A stretch of 64,000 bases of DNA from NCBI GenBank assembly GCA_944385895.1, contig CALWYZ010000004.1, positions 62,001 through 126,000 on the forward strand, in the 5' to 3' direction. Position 1 is the stretch's first letter. Every line of letters starts with the position of its first letter. The translations under genes were made by a program, and so were the position numbers. Positions 51,867-60,968 of the stretch are shown here, piece by piece. Below the pieces are notes generated by a model, which saw only the letters and a list, made by a program, of their open reading frames with translations, did no database searches and was not told where the DNA came from. The DNA comes from an uncultured Clostridia bacterium. Lineage in GTDB: Bacteria > Bacillota > Clostridia > Oscillospirales > QAKW01.

Positions 51867-53882
51867 ATGAATGAAAGAATAACAAAACTGCCGGGCATCG
51901 GTCCTGCCCGTCAACAATATTTTGAAAAGCTCGGTATAACAACAACAGAACAGCTGTTAAGACTATATCCGCGAAGGTATGAAGACATCGGCAATATTGT
52001 TGAAATTTCAGACTTGAGTATTTACCGCAATCAAAAAGTTACCGTGTATGCACGTGTCAGCTCTGCCGCCGTGCAAAAACGCCTGAACGGCGGCAGAACA
52101 CTGACGTCGGTGCCCGTATCTGACAGCAGCGGAGCGATAAATTTATATTTTTTTAACAACAGATTTATAAAAAACAGTCTGCATACCGATAAGACATACT
52201 ACTTTTACGGCAAAGTCAGTTCAAAAGGAGTACCGACTGTCTATAATCCTCAAATATACCGGCAGCTGCCGGAAAACGCCCGATTTTTACCGGTTTACCC
52301 GCTCACAGATGGCATCACTCAGAATTTTATGCGAAAAACGGTGACCGAGGCCTTAAAAACCGCAGATTTGTTTGACCCGCTTACACCCGGTATCCGTCAA
52401 AAATACGGTCTTTGCTCATTGTCCGAGGCATTTTTCAAGATACACAGTCCGCTTTCGCAGCAAGATATCAGTGTTTCAAGACATAGACTTATTTTTGAGG
52501 AGCTTTTGTATTTCAGTCTCGGACTGGGACTTATGAAAAAGCGAGAAAAAAAGCAGGCATTTATAGTTATACCCAAAAAAATCCCGACCGAATTTGCAGA
52601 TGCGCACGATTTTTGTCCAACGCCTGCTCAAACTCGCGTGCTTGAAGAAATATACAAAGACCTGCAAAGCGGATACTGTATGCACAGACTCTTACAGGGT
52701 GATGTAGGATCAGGCAAGACCTTTGTGGCAGGACAATGCGCCTACACGGTCATCAGAGCCGGTGCTCAGGTCGCGATAATGGCACCCACCGAGGTGCTTG
52801 CAAATCAGCACTATGAGTACTTTAAAAAAATGATGCAGCCGCTTGGCGTAAATGTTGCGCTTTTAACCGCTTCTGTAAAACCGTCTCAAAAGCAAAAAAT
52901 CAAGCAGCAGATCAAAGACGGACAGATACAGCTTGTGATAGCGACCCATGCGATTTTACAAAAAGACGTGGAATTTTCGGCACTGGGTCTTGTTATAACC
53001 GACGAGCAGCACCGCTTCGGCGTTATGCAGAGAACGGTACTTGCCAAAAAAGGCAGCGCGGCGCATATACTTGTAATGAGCGCAACGCCTATTCCCAGAA
53101 CACTTGCGATGATACTCTGGCATGATCTGGATCTTTCAACCATCGATATGCTGCCTTCCGGCAGACAAAAAATCAAAACCTATCTTGTCGACTCCTCTTA
53201 CAGACAGCGTTTATATTCCTTTATAGAACGTATTATTTCAGAGCGGGGACAGGTATATTATGTCTGTCCGGCTATTGAAGAGGACGATGACAGCGATCTC
53301 ATTTCCGCAAAGTCAAAGCAAGCAGAGCTTGCGGATATATTCGGAAAAGACAACGTCCTGCTTATCCACGGTAAAATGAAACCTGATCAAAAAGATAAGG
53401 CTATGCATGATTTTGCATCGGGTAAGGCAAAAATACTTGTATCCACTACTGTTATAGAAGTAGGTATAAACGTACCGTCCGCGGCGCTGATGATAATAGA
53501 CGAAGCGGAAAGGTTTGGACTTTCACAGCTTCATCAGCTGCGCGGAAGAGTCGGAAGAGGCAGTCTTAAGTCTTATTGCGTCTTGATCAGCGATACCAAA
53601 AGCAGCAGTGCTTTGGAGCGCATGAATTTTTTTGTAAAATCCACAGACGGCTTTGAAATCGCCAAAAAAGACTTGGCACTGCGCGGTCCCGGCAACTTTT
53701 TCGGTCAGCAGCAGCACGGGCTTTTAAAAATGACGATAGCAGATCTTGCTGACGATAGTCTTGTACTTGAACAGGCAAGTCAGTGCTCAATCCGGCTTTT
53801 AAATGAAGATCCAAAGCTTGAAAGGCACAGACCGATACTTGCAAATGTCGAAAAATTATTTGATTCATGCAGTTTTGATTGA
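51867..53882 (+). CDS. recG: ATP-dependent DNA helicase RecG
   Basis: Branch-migrating helicase that remodels stalled forks and Holliday junctions; 671 residues, slightly shorter than E. coli RecG, as is usual in Firmicutes. The N-terminal wedge/OB domain (about 50-160) opens with ERITKLPGIGPARQQ. The helicase part has Walker A GDVGSGKT (about 278-285), MAPTEVLANQH, ATHAILQ, TDEQHRFG (motif II), SATPIPRTLAM (motif III), STTVIEVGINVPSA and QLRGRVGRG (motif VI), and the C-terminal RecG-specific GPGNFFGQQQHG. All motifs are intact. Confidence 0.97.
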   Translation: MNERITKLPGIGPARQQYFEKLGITTTEQLLRLYPRRYEDIGNIVEISDLSIYRNQKVTVYARVSSAAVQKRLNGGRTLTSVPVSDSSGAINLYFFNNRFIKNSLHTDKTYYFYGKVSSKGVPTVYNPQIYRQLPENARFLPVYPLTDGITQNFMRKTVTEALKTADLFDPLTPGIRQKYGLCSLSEAFFKIHSPLSQQDISVSRHRLIFEELLYFSLGLGLMKKREKKQAFIVIPKKIPTEFADAHDFCPTPAQTRVLEEIYKDLQSGYCMHRLLQGDVGSGKTFVAGQCAYTVIRAGAQVAIMAPTEVLANQHYEYFKKMMQPLGVNVALLTASVKPSQKQKIKQQIKDGQIQLVIATHAILQKDVEFSALGLVITDEQHRFGVMQRTVLAKKGSAAHILVMSATPIPRTLAMILWHDLDLSTIDMLPSGRQKIKTYLVDSSYRQRLYSFIERIISERGQVYYVCPAIEEDDDSDLISAKSKQAELADIFGKDNVLLIHGKMKPDQKDKAMHDFASGKAKILVSTTVIEVGINVPSAALMIIDEAERFGLSQLHQLRGRVGRGSLKSYCVLISDTKSSSALERMNFFVKSTDGFEIAKKDLALRGPGNFFGQQQHGLLKMTIADLADDSLVLEQASQCSIRLLNEDPKLERHRPILANVEKLFDSCSFD

Positions 53883-53916
53883 TACAAGGAAATTTTTCTT
53901 GTTACTCTATATTTTA

Positions 53917-53923
53917 CATAGTA
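53917..53923 (+). promoter_or_regulatory. Possible sigma-G-like -10 element for SASP gene
   Basis: CATAGTA fits the CATnnTA -10 pattern of forespore genes, but no good -35 lies at the expected distance. Weak evidence on its own. Confidence 0.25.
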
Positions 53924-53981
53924 TTAATTCACTTTCACCGCCCAAACTACTATTGAAACCTGAAAGAGGAGGTGAAAATGA

Positions 53982-54164
53982 ATGAACAACGAAATCAAAA
54001 AGAATGCCAAAAGTGCTCTTGATAAGATGAAGTTTGAAGTAGCTCGTGAAATCGGTGTCGATTTGAAAGAGGGTTACAATGGCAATATCACTGCAGCTCA
54101 GGCCGGTTCCGTAGGTGGTAACATGGTTAAGAAACTCATAGAGAGAGGCGAGCAGTCACTTTAA
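53982..54164 (+). CDS. Alpha/beta-type small acid-soluble spore protein
   Basis: A 60-residue DNA-binding spore protein that coats and protects DNA in the dormant spore. The family core is intact: ALDKMKFEVAREIGVDL, with the germination-protease site around KFEVA/REIG, then GYNGNITAAQAGSVGGNMVKKLI. A very strong AGGAGGTGA ribosome site precedes the ATG, as is usual for this class. It is monocistronic and ends before a terminator. Direct evidence that the organism forms endospores. Confidence 0.97.
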   Translation: MNNEIKKNAKSALDKMKFEVAREIGVDLKEGYNGNITAAQAGSVGGNMVKKLIERGEQSL

Positions 54165-54219
54165 GCCGTATCTTTTAAACGACGCATAATGCGGTATTTT
54201 TTCAGCCGCGCATAAATCA

Positions 54220-54257
54220 GGCAGTGCCGTACATCAGTACGGCGCTGTCCTTTTTTT
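54220..54257 (+). terminator. Intrinsic terminator of SASP gene
   Basis: A 13-base-pair stem (54220-54232 with 54237-54249, including G-T pairs), loop ATCA, then CTTTTTTT. Confidence 0.85.
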
Positions 54258-54280
54258 GTAAAAATTAATATTTGTATATA

Positions 54281-54309
54281 TTGTAAAGTCTCAAAAAATT
54301 TGTTATAAT
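54281..54309 (+). promoter_or_regulatory. sigma-A promoter for yqhQ-prmC-glycosidase operon
   Basis: TTGTAA (54281-54286), 17-base spacer, consensus TATAAT (54304-54309). Confidence 0.65.
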
Positions 54310-54348
54310 ATTTTAATATAGTTTAAATATTTTCGAGGAAGTACTCAA

Positions 54349-55371
54349 ATGAAAAAAAATAAATACACAAGTATTGGCGGAAGCGCGCTTATCGAAGGCG
54401 TTATGATGCGTTCAAATACAAAAATGGCAATGGCCGTGAGAAAGTCATGCGGTGATATAATCCTTAAAATACAGCCTGTAAAACCAACAAACAAAGTGAT
54501 AGCAAAAATTCCGCTTGTCAGAGGTATTGTGAGTTTTGTGATGTCACTGGTTACAAGCTATAAATCACTTATGTATTCTGCCGATGTATCTATGGAAGAT
54601 GCGCTTGAGGAGCAGCCGGAAAGTAAATTTGACAAATGGCTTACAGACGCGCTGGGAAAAGGACTCATGAATGTCCTGTCAGTCGTAAGCCTAATACTTG
54701 GTCTTGCGATAAGCGTGCTGGCGTTTATTTATCTGCCTACACTTTTGACCGATCTGTTTTCAAAATATGTTTTTGTCCTGGGACCCATTGCAAAACGCGT
54801 GGTCGTCGGGGTAGTAAAAATACTTATTTTCCTTGTTTACATGTTCGCTGTCTCAAAGACTAAAGATATGCGCAGGATATTTGAGTATCACGGCGCAGAG
54901 CACAAAACCATATTTTGCTTTGAGTCAGGCGGAGAGCTTTCGGCTGAGAATGCAAAACAATACAGACGTTTTCACCCCAGATGCGGCACTTCATTCATAA
55001 TAATAACTCTTATTGTAAGTATAGTCGTATCCATGCTGATACCCTGGAACTCTACTGTTTCCCATTCGCTGCTGAAGCTGTTGTTTTTGCCTGTTGTTAT
55101 GGGCATGGCGTATGAGTTTATACGTCTTGCAGGTAAATATGATAATATTTTTACAAGGATAGTCTCTGCTCCCGGACTTTGGTTTCAGCGAATAACTACA
55201 AGCGAGCCAAACCTTGAACAGCTTGAGGTGGCTGTCTGGTCAATGCGCGGTGTTTTAGAAGATTATCCAATGGATACCCGGCTTGTAATAAAAAACGGCG
55301 GTACTCCGGTACCGGATAAGCAACACAAAGACGATTTTGAAAACGACAATGACTCTGAAGCAACTGCATAG
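54349..55371 (+). CDS. DUF1385 membrane protein, YqhQ-like
   Basis: A 340-residue conserved membrane protein. It has the family motifs GGSALIEGVMMRS (about 10-22), YHGAEHKTIFCFE and FHPRCGTSFIII, and four to five membrane segments between about 100 and 255. The role is unknown; the His/Cys-rich motifs suggest metal or cofactor binding. GAGGAAG precedes the ATG. The prmC gene overlaps its 3' end, a Firmicutes arrangement in which yqhQ-like, prmC and prfA genes cluster; prfA is not in this window. Confidence 0.92.
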   Translation: MKKNKYTSIGGSALIEGVMMRSNTKMAMAVRKSCGDIILKIQPVKPTNKVIAKIPLVRGIVSFVMSLVTSYKSLMYSADVSMEDALEEQPESKFDKWLTDALGKGLMNVLSVVSLILGLAISVLAFIYLPTLLTDLFSKYVFVLGPIAKRVVVGVVKILIFLVYMFAVSKTKDMRRIFEYHGAEHKTIFCFESGGELSAENAKQYRRFHPRCGTSFIIITLIVSIVVSMLIPWNSTVSHSLLKLLFLPVVMGMAYEFIRLAGKYDNIFTRIVSAPGLWFQRITTSEPNLEQLEVAVWSMRGVLEDYPMDTRLVIKNGGTPVPDKQHKDDFENDNDSEATA

Positions 55372-56200
55372 CCGTGGTGCCCGGCTTCTTAAAAAAAGCG
55401 GCGTTTTGGATGCCCAGTTTGACGCATGGGTACTGCTTGAAGATATTTTTTGCGTATCGCGCGCCGATGTTTTGGCAAATACTCAGCCGCAGCCGGATGC
55501 AAAAGCCGTAGCCAGATACCTTGATGCCTGCCAAAGGCGCTCCTCGGGCATGCCTTTGCAATACATACTCGGACACTGGGAGTTTATGGGCTTGGATTTT
55601 CAGGTTAACAGCTCTGTTCTTATACCGCGCTCAGATACCGAAACGCTTGTCGAGTATATAATGGAAAACTACTCAGGCAGGCTGAATATCCTTGATATGT
55701 GCTGCGGCAGCGGGTGCATAGGTCTTTCTGTCAAACATTTTTTGCCTGACAGCAAGGTGACTCTGTGCGATATCAGCGACAGTGCACTTTTGGTTGCAAA
55801 ACACAACGCTGTCACGTTGAATCTCGATGTAAAAATATTGAAATGCGACCTAATGCAGGACTTCCGAAAATACTTTTATGAAAACCAATTTGATATTATC
55901 GTCTCAAATCCGCCGTACATCAAAAGTGCAGATATGGCATCGCTCCAGCGTGAACTTGCATACGAGCCGCGTATTGCTCTTGACGGTGGACAGGACGGCA
56001 TGAAATATTATAACCGGCTCATTTCCGGCTGGCAAAGTGCTTTGCGCCCTGGCGGAGAAATGATACTTGAGTCGGGCTATGATACGCAAAACGATATTTA
56101 CTTAATGTTTTTGGAATGTGAATACAGCGACGTTTTAAAAAGGCGCGATATCAACGGCACAGTACGCCTTGTCGCAGGAAAAAAGGGATTGGAAAAATGA
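55349..56200 (+). CDS. prmC: Release factor glutamine methyltransferase
   Basis: N5-methylates the GGQ glutamine of peptide-chain release factors using S-adenosylmethionine; 283 residues. The N-terminal helical domain contains MPLQYILGHWEFMG. The methyltransferase domain has LIPRSDTETLVEY, DMCCGSGCIGLSV (SAM loop) and the catalytic IIVSNPPYI. I chose ATG 55349, which overlaps the end of yqhQ by 23 bases; an in-frame TTG at 55337 is possible. No separate ribosome site is seen, so translation is probably coupled. Its stop codon overlaps the next start (ATGA). Confidence 0.92.
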   Translation: MTLKQLHSRGARLLKKSGVLDAQFDAWVLLEDIFCVSRADVLANTQPQPDAKAVARYLDACQRRSSGMPLQYILGHWEFMGLDFQVNSSVLIPRSDTETLVEYIMENYSGRLNILDMCCGSGCIGLSVKHFLPDSKVTLCDISDSALLVAKHNAVTLNLDVKILKCDLMQDFRKYFYENQFDIIVSNPPYIKSADMASLQRELAYEPRIALDGGQDGMKYYNRLISGWQSALRPGGEMILESGYDTQNDIYLMFLECEYSDVLKRRDINGTVRLVAGKKGLEK

Positions 56201-58701
56201 AAACAATATTAAAAAGAACCGCCGCGGTTTTTACCGCGGTCGCAGTTGCGGCGGCATGTATCAGCATATGCTATGCCCAGAGATATAATACAATAAACAT
56301 AACGGGTCAGAATACTTCCCGTATTTCATACAGCGGCGCCGTATTTACACGCTATACCGGCAACATTACATACGGTTCAAAAACATATGCTGAGAAGGCA
56401 TATGCCGTAACCGCAAAACCCGATATTTTTACCTCAGTCGAGGTTACCAGCGGCGACAGTATTTACGGCAAAAGCACGCTGTCCCAAAAAATATCGCAGT
56501 ACGACGCGGGAGAAGGCAGACGTGTGGCTGCAGCAATCAACGGCGACTTTTTTGCTTCTTCTACCGGCCTGCCGCTGGGCGTGCAGATCTCAAACGGTCA
56601 GGTCTGGGCAACAAACAATTATGAATACGATAAATCCATAGGCAGATATTCACTTGCTTTCAGGTCAGACGGCAGCGCATTTTTAGGCATACCCAACCTT
56701 CAGGTGAGCGCCTCTATTGAAGGCGATACGATAATTGCCGACAGACTGAATGCTTATCCGGATACCAACTTGTCCATGCTTACTGATAAATATTCGGACA
56801 AGACCTACTGGAACACAAACTTTGCTCATGATGTAATCATACTGAAAGCATCGTCTGCGCTCAGTGTAGACCGCCCTGTAACATGCAGTTTTGTAAGCTA
56901 TCTCACATCGGTCTGGGAACCGATAACCATTCAGGAAAACCATATTTATCTTATTGCCCCTGCCGGTGACAGTAGGCTTGCAAACGCCGCTGCAGGCAAG
57001 CTTGCAGGTGCTCAGGCAAGCGCTGCAGTGACCGATCTTTTCGGAGGCGGCTGGGCGGACGTTTCAAACGCGCTGGGCGCAGGTAATCTTCTGATAAGCG
57101 GAGGAGTTTTAAGGTATACCTCAACATATGACCAGTCTATTGCCAACACCATGACATCCCGCAGTGCCGTAGGTATAAAAGCTGACGGAACCGTCGTTTT
57201 TTATACAGTAGAAAAAGACCGGTACGGCGCCTCCAGCGGCGGCGTGACGCTTGAAGCGGTGGCTCAAGCGCTTTTCGATATGGGCTGTGTCGATGCCGTA
57301 AATCTTGACGGCGGCGGCTCATCAACCATTGCAGCATCGGAAAATGCGGGTGAATGTACTGTTAAAAACTCTTGCCAGGACGGTGCTGAGCGTCGTGTAT
57401 CCAATGCGCTTTTGCTTGTTTGCAGCGAAACTATGCCTTTTGTCTTAGAAGATTTTGAAAATGATTTGAATATAACCGGGTATTCTTTCGGTTCAACATC
57501 TATTACTGCTAAAAGTGATGCCCAAAATATATATTCAGGAAACAGATCGCTTAAAATCGATTACAGTTTCTCTGAAGAGGGAAATTATGCCGGCTTTAAC
57601 TTTGAAAATGATTATGATATTTCAAAATACAGCCATATAAGACTGTGGATTTACGGTGACGGCTCGGGTGCGCAGCTGTACGCAAACCTGAAAAGCTATA
57701 CCTCTGAATATAAAAGCAGCATATGCAAACTTGATTTTACAGGCTGGAAAAATATCGAATTTAACATACTTGGCGCAGTAAATCTGATAGGATTTCATAT
57801 CATAAAAGCAAGCACACCTCAAGTTTCAGGTTCGTTTTTTATAGACAGAATTGTGGCGTATAACGGCTTTTCTTTGACCGACACAACTGCTCCGAACCTG
57901 GATGTATCACTGGACGGGAGCATTATAAGTACTTATGCAGATGACGGCGTTTTTTCGTCAGGCACTGATTTCTCGTCACTGACCTGTACTGTTGACGGTG
58001 AGCCTATAGCGTTTACAGGCAACGGCTTTGATATATCAGGGGTCAGGAGCAATGTATCAAAACGCGCGGAAATTGAAATAACAGATATGCTGGGCAACCG
58101 GGCCAAAAGGACAGTGATTTTTATTCCTCAGGGGTATACTTTTGTCCTGCCATATACCGACGTTGATAACAGCAAGTGGGACAGCGTTTACATACGTTAC
58201 TGCACCGAACGTTCTATTATAGACGGATTTACAGAAAACGGAGTATGCACTTTCCGCGGAAGTCAAAGTATAACACGGGCCCAGTTCTGTACAATGCTTG
58301 TGCGCCGGCAAAAGCTTGATGTCGATCTGTATTCGGATGTTGCGCTTCCCTACGAGGACCTTCAGGATATCCCCGCCTGGTCGCTTCCGTATGTAAAAGC
58401 GGCGTATGCAAACGGGATCATGATGGGCTCCAAAACTTATACGGGCATATCATTTTTTGCATCCCAGAACATAACGCGTCAGGAGGCCGCGTGCGCTGTT
58501 GACCGCATAGCAACAACCGACAGCCGACTGTGTATGCCCGTAAATTACAATGATATCGATCAGGTGTCCGGCTGGGCGATAGATGCGGTCTCAAACCTGA
58601 CTGCAAAAGGTATTTTCGACGGAGATAACGACGGCAGATTCTATCCGCTGCGTAATCTTTCCCGATCCGAATCCGCAGCTGTCATCTCTAGGATAATATG
58701 A
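56197..58701 (+). CDS. SLH-anchored phosphodiester glycosidase (NAGPA domain)
   Basis: An 834-residue exported protein. The signal peptide (about 1-27) is followed by a phosphodiester glycosidase/NAGPA domain (about 85-405) with AAINGDFFASSTGLPLG, TSRSAVGIKADGTVVFYTV and DAVNLDGGGSSTIA. A carbohydrate-binding-like beta domain (about 410-560) and a small beta domain (570-640) follow. Three SLH domains fill the C-terminus (about 650-834). It overlaps prmC by 4 bases. Bacterial NAGPA relatives remove sugar-phosphate diester caps, so wall polymer or exopolysaccharide processing is a reasonable inference. Confidence 0.9.
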   Translation: MKTILKRTAAVFTAVAVAAACISICYAQRYNTINITGQNTSRISYSGAVFTRYTGNITYGSKTYAEKAYAVTAKPDIFTSVEVTSGDSIYGKSTLSQKISQYDAGEGRRVAAAINGDFFASSTGLPLGVQISNGQVWATNNYEYDKSIGRYSLAFRSDGSAFLGIPNLQVSASIEGDTIIADRLNAYPDTNLSMLTDKYSDKTYWNTNFAHDVIILKASSALSVDRPVTCSFVSYLTSVWEPITIQENHIYLIAPAGDSRLANAAAGKLAGAQASAAVTDLFGGGWADVSNALGAGNLLISGGVLRYTSTYDQSIANTMTSRSAVGIKADGTVVFYTVEKDRYGASSGGVTLEAVAQALFDMGCVDAVNLDGGGSSTIAASENAGECTVKNSCQDGAERRVSNALLLVCSETMPFVLEDFENDLNITGYSFGSTSITAKSDAQNIYSGNRSLKIDYSFSEEGNYAGFNFENDYDISKYSHIRLWIYGDGSGAQLYANLKSYTSEYKSSICKLDFTGWKNIEFNILGAVNLIGFHIIKASTPQVSGSFFIDRIVAYNGFSLTDTTAPNLDVSLDGSIISTYADDGVFSSGTDFSSLTCTVDGEPIAFTGNGFDISGVRSNVSKRAEIEITDMLGNRAKRTVIFIPQGYTFVLPYTDVDNSKWDSVYIRYCTERSIIDGFTENGVCTFRGSQSITRAQFCTMLVRRQKLDVDLYSDVALPYEDLQDIPAWSLPYVKAAYANGIMMGSKTYTGISFFASQNITRQEAACAVDRIATTDSRLCMPVNYNDIDQVSGWAIDAVSNLTAKGIFDGDNDGRFYPLRNLSRSESAAVISRII

Positions 58702-58791
58702 TATCTGAAACCTTTGCCTTAAATTCAAACAGCCCAATATTGTAAATCAAGTATATATACAGGGTTTTGCGTGATTTCAAACATATAAGAT

Positions 58792-58825
58792 AAAAATCAG
58801 CCGGTCTAATGACCGGCTGATTTTT
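58792..58825. terminator. Bidirectional intrinsic terminator
   Basis: A perfect 15-base-pair stem (58792-58806 with 58811-58825), loop TAAT, with A5 and T5 ends; it serves the converging glycosidase and thioredoxin-fold genes. Confidence 0.92.
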
Positions 58826-58828
58826 AAT

Positions 58829-59317
58829 CTATGTTATCATATCAATACATTTTTCAATTGACGAATTGCGCATCGCACCGACGTATACTTCCCTTACATA
58901 ACCTTCCTTATCTATAAAGTAGGTAACAGGTGCGGCACTGATATTATATTTTTCAACAGCCTCGCTGCTCTCAAAACAGAGTTTTTCCAAAGCCAATATG
59001 TAATCTGGAAATTTTTCTTTCTGCTGGTCTTCGGGAAGCTGGCTTATCGACATTGCTATTATATCCGCCTCACCCTTTCGCTCTATAATCCGGGACAGCA
59101 GCTCAGTGGAGCCCTGAACTTCAGGATCTATAAATATGAGGACAGTAGGGCATTTGCCGTAATTGTCCGAAAGGCTTATCACCTTTCCGTACTGTGTGCC
59201 GGCAGAAAAATCATGTGCCATTTCAGGCTTTTTTGTAACTACACTCAATATAAGATATACAGCAATTACCAGCACAAACACCAGCGCGGCAATACCGAAA
59301 TTACGAATCCTATTCAT
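58829..59317 (-). CDS. Membrane-anchored thioredoxin-fold protein without CxxC
   Basis: A 162-residue protein with one N-terminal membrane segment (about 8-28) and an extracytoplasmic TlpA/ResA-like thioredoxin fold: HDFSAGTQYGKVISLSDNYGK, PTVLIFIDPEV, then the cis-Pro loop APVTYFIDKEGYVREVYVG. At the CxxC position it reads IDPEVQGST, so no redox cysteine pair is present. ATG 59317 overlaps the stop of the preceding gene by 8 bases; GAGGAAG is the ribosome site. A non-redox or scaffolding role is likely; function unknown. Confidence 0.75.
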   Translation of the reverse strand: MNRIRNFGIAALVFVLVIAVYLILSVVTKKPEMAHDFSAGTQYGKVISLSDNYGKCPTVLIFIDPEVQGSTELLSRIIERKGEADIIAMSISQLPEDQQKEKFPDYILALEKLCFESSEAVEKYNISAAPVTYFIDKEGYVREVYVGAMRNSSIEKCIDMIT

Positions 59318-59870
59318 TATTGTATTCTTCCTCAAACAATTTTTCGTCAATCAAAAGCTGCAGTATATTTTTATACTTGCTGATAGGGTCTGTTTCAAAC
59401 TGATCTACTATCATCTGAGCCTGAATCAGAGTCGGCACAAAAAGCCTGTATTCAAGCAGCGTATCCTCACCCTCAAGAATAGTACAAACCACCTCAAATC
59501 CATGTTCTTTCTGTTCTATGCGGCTCTTTATGCTGCGCTTGCGTTCTATCTCTGCCAAAAGTCTTAAAAGAGCGCTCTGGTTTTTTCTTCTCACACTCAG
59601 CGGAAGACTGCGTTCAAACACCGACAGAGTCTCCCGTCCCAGCTCGGTTATATACAGCTGATCGGGTGTATTCTGGCTGACAAAATCAACAAGTCCCGAG
59701 TTCATAAGCCCGTCTATCGCCTGAGCGATATCAAAGTATTCCGCAGTACCGCCGTCAAGAGCGATACGCATCAGATTTTCCTTTGAAAGCTGCCCGCCGG
59801 CGTAATTAAGTATATATAAAACAAGTACCTTTACATCAGGTACACTGTTCAGTCCGCCAATAATCGCCAT
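59310..59870 (-). CDS. DUF4364 family protein (winged-helix regulator candidate)
   Basis: A 186-residue protein of the DUF4364 family, seen in Clostridia. The N-terminal winged-helix-like region (about 10-85) has VLVLYILNYAGGQLSKENL, ALDGGTAEYFDIAQAIDGLMNSG and LYITELGRETLSVFE. The C-terminal half is alpha/beta. A DNA-binding regulator role is plausible but unproven. GGAGG precedes the ATG. The thioredoxin-fold gene overlaps its end, so both are co-translated. Confidence 0.85.
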   Translation of the reverse strand: MAIIGGLNSVPDVKVLVLYILNYAGGQLSKENLMRIALDGGTAEYFDIAQAIDGLMNSGLVDFVSQNTPDQLYITELGRETLSVFERSLPLSVRRKNQSALLRLLAEIERKRSIKSRIEQKEHGFEVVCTILEGEDTLLEYRLFVPTLIQAQMIVDQFETDPISKYKNILQLLIDEKLFEEEYNNE

Positions 59871-59900
59871 AAACCTGCCTCCGTTATATTATACACAGAA

Positions 59901-59929
59901 ATTATACTATTTACCTTATGCATTGTCAA
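59901..59929 (-). promoter_or_regulatory. sigma-A promoter for DUF4364 gene
   Basis: Minus-strand consensus TTGACA (59929-59924), 17-base spacer, consensus TATAAT (59906-59901). Confidence 0.85.
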
Positions 59930-59979
59930 CAACATAGGGCTTTATTTGTATAATAAAAGACTTGTAATGTAAAATATTA

Positions 59980-60008
59980 TTGTAATCGGCTGTAACATAT
60001 GATATACT
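59980..60008 (+). promoter_or_regulatory. sigma-A promoter for nucleotidyltransferase/kinase operon
   Basis: TTGTAA (59980-59985), 17-base spacer, TATACT (60003-60008) with a TGA extension. Confidence 0.6.
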
Positions 60009-60041
60009 TAATTTACCTTATTTTAAAGGAGGAGGAACTTT

Positions 60042-60968
60042 ATGACAAAACCTGCTCTTGTTGTAATGGCTGCAGGAATGGGAAGCAGATACGGCTCACT
60101 TAAGCAGATAGATCCAATCGACGCGCAGGGTCATTTGATAATCGACTTTTCTATATATGACGCTATTGCGGCTGGCTTTGATAAAATTGTTTTTGTAATC
60201 AAGCATCAAATAGAATCTGATTTTATGGAATCAATAGGCAATAGAATTTCAAAAATAATTGATACCAAGTATGTTTTTCAGGAGCTGGATAAACTGCCAA
60301 GCGGATATTCTGTGCCTCAGGGACGCGTTAAACCGTGGGGGACGGCACATGCCATACTTTGCTGCAAGGATGTGATAGACGGCCCGTTTGCGGTTATAAA
60401 CTCGGACGACTACTACGGACCAAACGCATATAAGGTACTGTATCAGCATCTTATGCGAAAAGACAAGGATGACAAACTGGGTATTGCTCTTGTGGGATAT
60501 ATACTCAGAAACACCTTAACTGACAATGGTTATGTGTCACGCGGCATATGCAAAGTGGAAAACGGCAAGCTGTTAAAAATAGATGAGCGCACTCATATCG
60601 TGACAGATGGCAATGACGCAAAATACACAGAGGACGACGGGAAAACATACATCCCTCTTTCAGGCGATAGCATCGCTTCCATGAACATGTGGGGATACAA
60701 CCGCGAATTTATTGATGAACTGGAAAAACGGTTCCCGATATTTCTTGATAAGGCAATGAAAGAAGACCCGCTCAAAAGTGAATTCTTCCTGCCGGTCACT
60801 GTTGACGATATACTTCGCGACGGAATAGCTTCTGTTGATGTTCTTACAACCAACGACAAGTGGTACGGCGTCACATACGCCAAAGATAAACCTAAAGTTA
60901 TGGCAGGTATACAATCATTAAAGGATCAGGGGGTATATCCAAAAACACTATGGAAGCAAGGGATATAA
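60042..60968 (+). CDS. Sugar-1-phosphate nucleotidyltransferase
   Basis: NTP transferase of 308 residues that would activate a sugar-1-phosphate to a nucleotide sugar. It opens with the nucleotide-binding VVMAAGMGSRYGSLKQIDP (a GxGxRxxxxxK form), then GTAHAILCCKDVI and NSDDYY (the metal-binding Asp pair, about 125-130). It lacks the left-handed beta-helix of GlmU. AAGGAGG precedes the ATG. It overlaps a NahK-like sugar kinase gene by 19 bases, so kinase and transferase probably act in sequence on the same sugar. The nucleotide used is not deducible. Confidence 0.85.
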   Translation: MTKPALVVMAAGMGSRYGSLKQIDPIDAQGHLIIDFSIYDAIAAGFDKIVFVIKHQIESDFMESIGNRISKIIDTKYVFQELDKLPSGYSVPQGRVKPWGTAHAILCCKDVIDGPFAVINSDDYYGPNAYKVLYQHLMRKDKDDKLGIALVGYILRNTLTDNGYVSRGICKVENGKLLKIDERTHIVTDGNDAKYTEDDGKTYIPLSGDSIASMNMWGYNREFIDELEKRFPIFLDKAMKEDPLKSEFFLPVTVDDILRDGIASVDVLTTNDKWYGVTYAKDKPKVMAGIQSLKDQGVYPKTLWKQGI

